This document shows positions 35,106-41,918 of a stretch of 64,000 bases of DNA, in pieces. Both the position numbers and the translations under genes were made by a program. The first letter of the stretch is position 1. Every line of letters begins with the position of its first letter. This DNA comes from Erythrobacter sp. NAP1 (lineage in GTDB: Bacteria; Pseudomonadota; Alphaproteobacteria; Sphingomonadales; Sphingomonadaceae): contig NZ_CH672390.1 in the NCBI RefSeq assembly GCF_000152865.1, positions 1,930,474-1,994,473 of the forward strand. Reading direction: 5' to 3'. Under the pieces are notes generated by a model. It was not told the DNA's origin and ran no database searches. It worked only from the letters and a program-made list of their open reading frames with translations.

Positions 35106-36500
35106 TCAGCTCAACCTGCGGATCGCCGCGATGGCCGAAGCCAAAGACGCGCGGAAGTTATCGGGGTCGTAAGCGTTTGGCTCCTGCACAGCAGCATAGG
35201 CCTTGTTGATGTCGGAGCGGATACCGGCGGCAGCGCCGGATGTGACGCGGCCATTGGTGACAAGGCCGTTCAGAAGCGTGTCGATAGCCATCACCGCCTG
35301 CACCGAGCCGGAATAGTCCGTGAAGCGCGGGCGGATCGCGTTGTCGCCGATGATGCCGATCACCCGGAAGGCGTCGGCGTTGGCATAGGCCCGCTGGCTC
35401 AGAGCATTGGAAAGCGCCCCTGCCCGCTGTGACAGCGCAATCGCAGCCTCGCGCGGATCGGAGCCGTTGCCGCCCATCGCTGCGTGGAAGCTGCGGCTAG
35501 CTGCGCGGAATTCGTCGGCCTGACCCGGCACCAGAGCCCCGGCAACGGCGGTCAGCATGATGATGCTCTCATCATTGAACGGCGCATTGCCAAACGGGAT
35601 CGGACGCCCCGGATTTTCCTCGAACGTCAGGCGGCGCTGGCTCGAATCCTGGATTTCGCGGTGACATGAATGGCAGTCGAGGAAGTAGTATTGCGGGAAG
35701 ATCCCTTCCATTCCGAACTTCGGATTGGCGAAAAGTCCGGTTGCGCGGCGCACGGCCTCGGCCTGGCCCACCGCCCAGAAGCGCACCGCGTTGGGCTTGC
35801 GCTTACGCTGGACATAATCGTCGTCGATATTGTGGTGCTGTTGAAGCGCACTGAACAGGTCAAGTTCGAACGAGACGCGCGGGTGGCCCGCTGCCATCAT
35901 CGAGTGCGTGACGAATTGCCCCGGTTTGGTCGAACCGTAGTGGCAATCGAGGCAGACATTGGCGCGAACCTGCGGCTGCTCGAGCGGGGTAAGGCCGTCG
36001 GCGACGTTCGAGGCATGCGTCGCAGGGCGAGCATAGTGGCTCGACAGCCACGCATCGCCTGCGGGGCCATGGCAGCTTTCGCAGCCGACGCCATCGGATA
36101 GCTGGAAGCGCGGACCCTTGGGAGCGGAGGGTACGTATGTGGCGTGACAGCCAAGGCATTCCTTGGCCTGCGTCGCATCACCAAGGCCGAGCGTTGCGGT
36201 AATCTGCTGGCCACGACGACCGGCGAGCACTGCATAGGCGCGGCTGTGAGCGCCGCTTGGCGAGGAAGGCTCCTGCCAAGTTGCGATCTCGTCTTGTCTG
36301 ACTACAGCGCCGTTCCCTTCGGCACGGCCATGGCAGGTCGAACCTGCGCAACTGGCCACGCCTTCGAACTGCGCGTTGCCCGATGCGGTCGCTGCTGGAT
36401 AGATTGCGATGAGCCCGAGCACGGCGAAGACGCGCGCGAAACCCGCGACATTCCGGCTCAGGGAATTAGCCAATCCCCACTTCGGCCCTGATCTTGTCAT
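35106..36500 (-). CDS. Exported pentaheme cytochrome c (c554-like)
   Basis: A 464-residue exported cytochrome, first gene of the four-gene minus-strand operon. The start at 36500 is chosen because GTGGGGGG lies just upstream and a signal peptide follows directly (cleavage near ATASGNA); an upstream in-frame ATG at 36554 would add 18 charged residues. Heme sites are one unusual CX4CH (CAGSTCH) plus CLGCH, CESCH, CLDCH and CHSCH, with distal His such as MMAAGHPRVSFELD. The pattern resembles cytochrome c554 and related multiheme proteins of nitrogen metabolism. By context it is a periplasmic carrier between the FHA-decaheme protein and the outer membrane. Confidence 0.84.
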   Translation of the reverse strand: MTRSGPKWGLANSLSRNVAGFARVFAVLGLIAIYPAATASGNAQFEGVASCAGSTCHGRAEGNGAVVRQDEIATWQEPSSPSGAHSRAYAVLAGRRGQQITATLGLGDATQAKECLGCHATYVPSAPKGPRFQLSDGVGCESCHGPAGDAWLSSHYARPATHASNVADGLTPLEQPQVRANVCLDCHYGSTKPGQFVTHSMMAAGHPRVSFELDLFSALQQHHNIDDDYVQRKRKPNAVRFWAVGQAEAVRRATGLFANPKFGMEGIFPQYYFLDCHSCHREIQDSSQRRLTFEENPGRPIPFGNAPFNDESIIMLTAVAGALVPGQADEFRAASRSFHAAMGGNGSDPREAAIALSQRAGALSNALSQRAYANADAFRVIGIIGDNAIRPRFTDYSGSVQAVMAIDTLLNGLVTNGRVTSGAAAGIRSDINKAYAAVQEPNAYDPDNFRASLASAIAAIRRLS

Positions 36501-36883
36501 CTCATACCCCCCACGAGATGCCTGCAACTTTGCCTTTTTATCCGAGCGACGCAAGCCCTTAGCGCCATGCGCACCCAGATATCCCGTCTGCTACCTGCGC
36601 AAACTACGCCCAAAGGCTAGCAATGCGCAGACCGCGATACTTGTATGGTAACGTCAAGTAATGGGTGATCCCCCGACTCTGCCCTCCCAGGCAAGTGCAC
36701 CTTTGTCACAGTAGCGACGGGTAGATGCAACCTTCAATCCGATGATTTCCCGGACAAACCTCGCGAATTTTTTGCAAGTGTTGCCTCAATATGAGCGAAA
36801 GTGTCGTCTCAGTCCTTTCGCGGATCGAGCAGTCTTGTCATGAATAGGTCAGGCGCGATTTTCAGGGGAGCCGAGCCGATATC
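36501..36883. other. Divergent promoter region at the edge of the multiheme island
   Basis: 383 nt between the pentaheme gene and the VAO-type oxidase gene. A G6 ribosome-binding site serves the minus-strand operon and AGGGGAG serves the plus-strand gene. No gene, RNA or strong palindrome could be supported. Confidence 0.5.
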
Positions 36884-38596
36884 ATGACACCACCGCCCAT
36901 TCCCGTCGGCAGCGACGGCCTCTTCCATCCTGCAAACGAGGATCAGGTGATTGCGCTTGTCCATTACGCGCGCGAGGCTGGCGTGCAGATCCGTGCTCGC
37001 GGTGCGACGCACTCGGTCGCGTGGAGCATCTACACCGACCCCAGCAGCGACAATCCGCGCAATCGCACGCTCCAGCAAAGCCCGCCTCCGCCCAAGGATG
37101 GCAAGCGCGAGATCAACATCGCCTTCGACAAGATGCGCGATCTCAAATGGGTCGATGCTAACAAGGGCGTGATCGAGGCAGGACCGGGCATCAATCTTGG
37201 CTGGGACCCGCAGGAACCGTTCGGCGTCTCGACTTTGGAAAACAGCCTGCTCTACCAGATTTTCCAGCAAGGCTGGGCCGTCAGCACGCTAGGCGGGATT
37301 ACGCACCAAACGCTTGCCGGGTTTACCGCCACCGGATCGGCGGGCGGATCGACTCGCTTTGGTTGGGACAACGCAATCGCCTTCAAGGTGGTCGACGGCA
37401 CTGGCAATTGCGAATGGATCGAGGAGGGGCATGAGCACTTCCACGCCTATGCGACCTCGATGGGATTGCTGGGCATTGTCGTCGCGGTCCGCATGCAGCT
37501 CATCAAGATGTACAACGTCGAAGGCTCCGAACAAACGACGCCTCTTTCGGGCTCAGGAGCGCCGATGGATTTCCTCGGTTCAGGCAGCGCGGACCAGCCT
37601 AGCCTAGAGCAGTTCCTCAAGGACACGGAGTACACGCGCGTCGTGTGGTGGCCACAAAAGGGCGCAGAGCGCATCCAGACGTGGCAGGCGAAGCGGGTCG
37701 ATCCGCCGAAGAACCCCGACGACAACGTGCCCTATCAGCAGTTCACGCCGAACTATGGCGGCCAGACCGAGCAATATCTCGGCGCGCTCATTTTCGTACT
37801 GGTGGGGAACACCAACCCGGGGCGCATTATCGGACTGATCTGGCAAAAGACCTGCGCCTATCTTGAAAACCTCGCATTCGTACTGCGGCAGAGCGAGAAG
37901 GGCGAGATCTCGCGCTTCCTGACCTTCCTGCTCGGGTGCCTGACCGGGGTTGTCGCCGGGGCAATCGCGACGGTGCTTGCCTTCTTCAACGCAGCCATCA
38001 CCGCGGTCTTTCCCAAGCTGCTGCCGATCTTCCAGCCGATGACCGAGCGCGGGGAAGAGACGACATTCAACGACTGGTATTGGCGCTCGCTGTGCATGGA
38101 CAATACCGTCAGCGACGAATTGCTCGGCACCGAGTTCACCGAGATTTGGGTGCCGATCGACCGAACGCAGGAGGTGATGAACATCTATCAGACCATGTTC
38201 GAGGAAGGCGGCGAAGAGGCCACCGGCTATTTCTCGACCGAGGTTTATGGCGGCTCGCCCACCCGTGGCTGGATGCATCCCGGATACAGCGATGGCGCGG
38301 ATGAATATGCAAACGGCGCGGTGCGGATCGACGTCTACTGGTACCGCGACAATGACGGTATTCCCAACGACGACGAGGGCTTCCTCGACCAGTATTGGGA
38401 CATCCTGAAGCAGAACAACATTCCGTTCCGTCTGCACTGGGGCAAGTTCATCCCGCGTGACAGCCTCCCTTTCTGGGCAAAGTATTACCGCGACAATCTG
38501 CCGCGCTTTGGCGACTTCATGGACCTGCGGGCGCAGCGCGATCCGCATGATTTGTTCTTCACCGAATACTGGAGAACGAGGCTGACCGGGAAGTAG
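36884..38596 (+). CDS. FAD-dependent oxidase of the VAO/aldonolactone oxidase type
   Basis: A 570-residue flavoprotein. The N-terminal PCMH-type FAD domain shows IRARGATHSVAWSI, the GPGINLGW turn, and WAVSTLGGITHQTLAGFTATGSAGG. The C-terminal end, RDPHDLFFTEYWRTRL, resembles D-arabinono-1,4-lactone oxidases. A hydrophobic segment of about 35 residues (residues 345-382, with GVVAGAIATVLAFF) interrupts the cap region and could anchor the protein to the membrane. No signal peptide is visible. The substrate, likely a sugar lactone or other alcohol, cannot be named. It is monocistronic or leads the run toward 39488. Confidence 0.78.
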   Translation: MTPPPIPVGSDGLFHPANEDQVIALVHYAREAGVQIRARGATHSVAWSIYTDPSSDNPRNRTLQQSPPPPKDGKREINIAFDKMRDLKWVDANKGVIEAGPGINLGWDPQEPFGVSTLENSLLYQIFQQGWAVSTLGGITHQTLAGFTATGSAGGSTRFGWDNAIAFKVVDGTGNCEWIEEGHEHFHAYATSMGLLGIVVAVRMQLIKMYNVEGSEQTTPLSGSGAPMDFLGSGSADQPSLEQFLKDTEYTRVVWWPQKGAERIQTWQAKRVDPPKNPDDNVPYQQFTPNYGGQTEQYLGALIFVLVGNTNPGRIIGLIWQKTCAYLENLAFVLRQSEKGEISRFLTFLLGCLTGVVAGAIATVLAFFNAAITAVFPKLLPIFQPMTERGEETTFNDWYWRSLCMDNTVSDELLGTEFTEIWVPIDRTQEVMNIYQTMFEEGGEEATGYFSTEVYGGSPTRGWMHPGYSDGADEYANGAVRIDVYWYRDNDGIPNDDEGFLDQYWDILKQNNIPFRLHWGKFIPRDSLPFWAKYYRDNLPRFGDFMDLRAQRDPHDLFFTEYWRTRLTGK

Positions 38597-38657
38597 AGCC
38601 CATCCGCCATTTTTGCTGCGCTGCAACAAAGCGCTTGGCGAATCCTCGAACACGCGT

Positions 38658-39488
38658 ATGTTCGAGTTGGTGGGCGACATATCTGATCTCGCATTGACAG
38701 GGGCCGCACTGCTTTTGGCAGGGGCGGCTGCTGGCTTCGCGGGCGGATTGTTCGGCATCGGGGGCGGCTTCGTCGTTGTCCCAGCCCTCGTCTTCCTGCT
38801 GCCGCTGATGGGTGTGTCTGCCGAACAAACGGCGCATGTCGCGGTCGGAACCTCGCTTGCAACAATCATCTTCACATCGGTCCGCTCGACCATGAGCCAC
38901 GCCGCGCGAGACTCGGTCGATTTCGATCTACTCAAGGGCTGGGCCCTGTGGGTGGTGCTGGGCACGTTCGCAGGCGCGTGGATCGCCGACTTCGTTTCAG
39001 GCGCTCAGCTCGCGATGATCTTTGGCGTGGGCGTGCTTGGCTTCGCTTTCTATTTCCTGCTGCCTGCGCGCGCTGCCGAGCCAATGTTTGCTGGCATGCC
39101 CGCAGGCATTCCCCGCGCAGGGATTGCGGGCACGCTCGGCGCGTTTTCGGCGCTGCTCGGGATAGGCGGAGGGACCCTGACAACGCTCACCATGACCGTG
39201 TGCGGCGCGCCGATCCACCGCGCAATCGGAACCGCTGCGGGCATGGGCGCGATCATCGCAATCCCCGGCGCGATAGGCTTTGCGATCATCGGGTTTGGAG
39301 AGACGGGATTGCCGTGGGGGTCGCTGGGCTACGTCAATCTGCCAGCCGCGCTCGGCATCATCGTCACCTCGATCATTTTCGCGCCGCTCGGAGTAGCGGT
39401 CGCTCACAATCTCGCGCCGCAGGTGCTTCGCCGCGTCTTCGGAATCTACCTCATTGTCGTTGGAGTAACGATGATCGCCAAGTTCTAG
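38658..39488 (+). CDS. TauE/SafE-family sulfite exporter-like permease
   Basis: A 276-residue inner-membrane protein with about eight hydrophobic segments in two related halves, each starting with a Gly-rich loop: AAGFAGGLFGIGGGFVVVPAL and LGAFSALLGIGGGTLTTLTM. This repeated GIGGG pattern is diagnostic of TauE/SafE. The ATG at 38658 is preferred over the TTG at 38613 because the added residues look non-coding. Members move sulfite, sulfonates or other organic anions. It is followed 24 nt later by the exported aminotransferase gene. Confidence 0.92.
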   Translation: MFELVGDISDLALTGAALLLAGAAAGFAGGLFGIGGGFVVVPALVFLLPLMGVSAEQTAHVAVGTSLATIIFTSVRSTMSHAARDSVDFDLLKGWALWVVLGTFAGAWIADFVSGAQLAMIFGVGVLGFAFYFLLPARAAEPMFAGMPAGIPRAGIAGTLGAFSALLGIGGGTLTTLTMTVCGAPIHRAIGTAAGMGAIIAIPGAIGFAIIGFGETGLPWGSLGYVNLPAALGIIVTSIIFAPLGVAVAHNLAPQVLRRVFGIYLIVVGVTMIAKF

Positions 39489-39512
39489 TGCCAGTTGAAA
39501 AGGGGACCAATC

Positions 39513-40634
39513 ATGCACGCCAATCGCCGCACATTCCTTGCAGGAGCCTCCATCGGAGCCGGGCTTTCCGCCCTTCCCGTAGCCTCCACCGCAACGTCCC
39601 CAATGGCCGAGCCCGATTTCGGACCCATGCACGGACAGGCGCTGTTGAGCCGCAATGAGAACCCCTATGGCCCCGCCCCTTCGGCGATCCGCGCGGTGAA
39701 CGAGAGCGCGCAGATGGGCTGCTATTACGCAGACCGCGGACAGCGCCGCCTGCGCGACATGATCGCAGAACGGCACAATGTCTCTCCTCAGATGGTGGTG
39801 ATCGGATCAGGCTCGACCGAAATCCTGTGCGCCATCGCGCTTGCATGGGGGCGGCAGGGTTCGGTGCTGGGCGCTGAACTGTTCTGGGATACGACGCTGC
39901 TCTATGGAGAACGGCAGGGCGTGCAATCGGTGCGCGTGCCTCTGGCCACCGACATGAACCTCGACCTCGATGCGATGGAAGCGGCAGTGAGTGATGAAAC
40001 CTCGCTGATCCAGATCTGTAATCCCAACAACCCGACCGGCGTTCTGATCCCCGCAGCTGACCTGCGCGCTTTTGCCAGCAAGGTGAAAGGCAAAGCCACG
40101 CTGTTGGTGGACGAGGCCTATAACGAGCTCACCGACAATCCCGACGACAACACGATGATCGATCTGGTGCGCGCAGGCGAAGATGTGATCGTGTGCCGCA
40201 CATTCTCGAAGATCTACGGCATGGCAGGAATGCGCGTTGGCTATGCGATCACGAGTGAAGAGAACGCGCAGCGCATCCGCGGCCACCTGATGAGCTTTGG
40301 CGGCAATATCTCTGGCGTTGCCGCCGCCATCGCCTGCTACAACGATCACGGCTTTCTCGACCGTTCACGTGCGATGGTGCTTGAAGGGCGCGAGATGATC
40401 ATGGATGCGGTTGCAAAGGCGGGCCTCACCGCGCTGCCGACCCAAACCAACTTCGTCTATGTGAAGGTGCCCGATGCCGACGCCGTGCGGGCTGCCATGG
40501 CTGAGCGCGGCATCTCTATCCGCGGCGCCTACGGCAAGTGGACCCAGTATTCACGCGTCAGCACCGGCATGCTCGAGGACGTTTCGCGCTATGCATCCGC
40601 GCTGCCCGAGATTATCGATGGGATGAGAGCATAG
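39513..40634 (+). CDS. Tat-exported PLP aminotransferase (HisC-like)
   Basis: A 373-residue fold-type I aminotransferase. The N-terminus ANRRTFLAGASIGAGLSAL is a twin-arginine signal, and the ATG at 39513 is preceded by AAAAGGGGA. The catalytic core has RNENPYGPAPSAI, the ICNPNNPTGV block, LLVDEAYNEL, the PLP lysine in CRTFSKIYGMAGMRVGY, and a substrate Arg region near the C-terminus. Cytoplasmic HisC lacks a signal, so this is a periplasmic relative with a different role. It probably shares a transcript with the TauE/SafE gene before it and the NHL-repeat gene after it. Confidence 0.9.
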   Translation: MHANRRTFLAGASIGAGLSALPVASTATSPMAEPDFGPMHGQALLSRNENPYGPAPSAIRAVNESAQMGCYYADRGQRRLRDMIAERHNVSPQMVVIGSGSTEILCAIALAWGRQGSVLGAELFWDTTLLYGERQGVQSVRVPLATDMNLDLDAMEAAVSDETSLIQICNPNNPTGVLIPAADLRAFASKVKGKATLLVDEAYNELTDNPDDNTMIDLVRAGEDVIVCRTFSKIYGMAGMRVGYAITSEENAQRIRGHLMSFGGNISGVAAAIACYNDHGFLDRSRAMVLEGREMIMDAVAKAGLTALPTQTNFVYVKVPDADAVRAAMAERGISIRGAYGKWTQYSRVSTGMLEDVSRYASALPEIIDGMRA

Positions 40635-40653
40635 AGAGAAGAGGATTAGCCTG

Positions 40654-41874
40654 ATGCGGTTTTCGGCATGGGCGGCGCTTGGCGCTGCGATCGGTCTGGC
40701 GAGCCCTGCGCTGGCAGACACGCTGGTCGATGTAGAGAGCGAGCATGTCGACGAAAGCGTCGCCATGCCCACCTTCAAGGTCGACACGAGCTGGCCAAAG
40801 TTGCCCGATGACATGATCCTTGGCCAGATACCCGGCCTCTCGATTGCCGAGGACGACACGATCTGGGTGCTCACCCGCCCCAATTCGCTCGGCCCCACGG
40901 AAATCGGGCGCGACACTGATCCGCCGATCACTCAGGCCTGTTGCACCGCTCCGCCGCATGTTTTGCAGTTTGACCAGGAGGGCAATCTCCTGCGCAGTTG
41001 GGGAGGCACAGAGCTTGCGCCGGGTGAAAGCACGGTCACGGGCAGCGGGCGCAACGCGGTCGAGGAAGGCGACGAGCAATGGCCCGCCAACGTGCACGGC
41101 CTCTATGTCGACAAGGACGGCACCGTCTGGATCGGCGGCAACGGAAATGGCGACCATGTGGTGCTGAACTTCACCGCCGATGGCGAGTTCATCCGCCAGA
41201 TCGGCCGACGCCAGACGACTGAAGGCAATGCGAGCGAGGAATATCTCGGCAACCCGGCTGATATCGCTGCCGATGGTGACAGCGTGCTGGTGGCCGACGG
41301 CTACATCAACAAGCGCATCATCGCCTTCGACCACGGCGACCTCGCCTTTGACGAGCTCTACGGCGCTTATGCCGAGGACCCCGATGGCGGCACGCGCGAC
41401 GAACCCTTCGACCAGAGCCAGGCGACAAGCACCGGCGATGGTGGCGCGAACCCGGAAAGCCGCAGCTTTGGCGATATCGTCCACTGCGTGGTGCGTGGCC
41501 CTGACGGCACCGTTTATGTCTGCGACCGCCGCAACAATCGACTGCAAGTCTTTCGAGAAACCGATGACGGTACCGAGTTTGTCCGCGATGTCGTCATCGC
41601 CGACGGCACGGGAGGAACGCGCACCGCGAGCGACGTCGCGTTCAGCCCGGACGGCACCTACGTCTACGTCGCCGACATGATGAACGGGCGGGTCTGGATC
41701 CTGCTGCGCGACACGCACAATGTCGTCGGCTGGTTCGGACGCAATGGCCGTTATCCGGGCCAGTTCATCTGGCTCCACAGCGTCGACGTCGACAGCGAGG
41801 GCAACGTTTACACAAGCGAGGTAAATACCGGACGCCGCGTCCAGCGCTTCGTCTTGCAAGGAGCCGAGGACTAG
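40654..41874 (+). CDS. Exported NHL-repeat beta-propeller protein
   Basis: A 406-residue protein with a cleavable signal (residues 1-21, ending SPALA). The mature part repeats the NHL/six-bladed pattern: NVHGLYVDKDGTVWIGG, NPADIAADGDSVLVADG, DIVHCVVRGPDGTVYVCDRRNNRLQVF and LHSVDVDSEGNVYTSEV. Similar folds occur in peptidyl-glycine alpha-amidating lyases and SMP-30-like enzymes, but no metal or catalytic set was firmly identified. It follows the exported aminotransferase gene by 19 nt, so both may act in the periplasm on a related compound. Confidence 0.85.
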   Translation: MRFSAWAALGAAIGLASPALADTLVDVESEHVDESVAMPTFKVDTSWPKLPDDMILGQIPGLSIAEDDTIWVLTRPNSLGPTEIGRDTDPPITQACCTAPPHVLQFDQEGNLLRSWGGTELAPGESTVTGSGRNAVEEGDEQWPANVHGLYVDKDGTVWIGGNGNGDHVVLNFTADGEFIRQIGRRQTTEGNASEEYLGNPADIAADGDSVLVADGYINKRIIAFDHGDLAFDELYGAYAEDPDGGTRDEPFDQSQATSTGDGGANPESRSFGDIVHCVVRGPDGTVYVCDRRNNRLQVFRETDDGTEFVRDVVIADGTGGTRTASDVAFSPDGTYVYVADMMNGRVWILLRDTHNVVGWFGRNGRYPGQFIWLHSVDVDSEGNVYTSEVNTGRRVQRFVLQGAED

Positions 41875-41918
41875 GCTTTACGTAAGCCTGACGGGATTCA
41901 AACGGGGACTATAATTCA

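Noticed and set aside
36755-36790. A TTTTTTGCAAG half-site resembling the maltodextrin operator arm
   Set aside because: Only one arm is present and the neighbouring genes are unrelated to sugar use.
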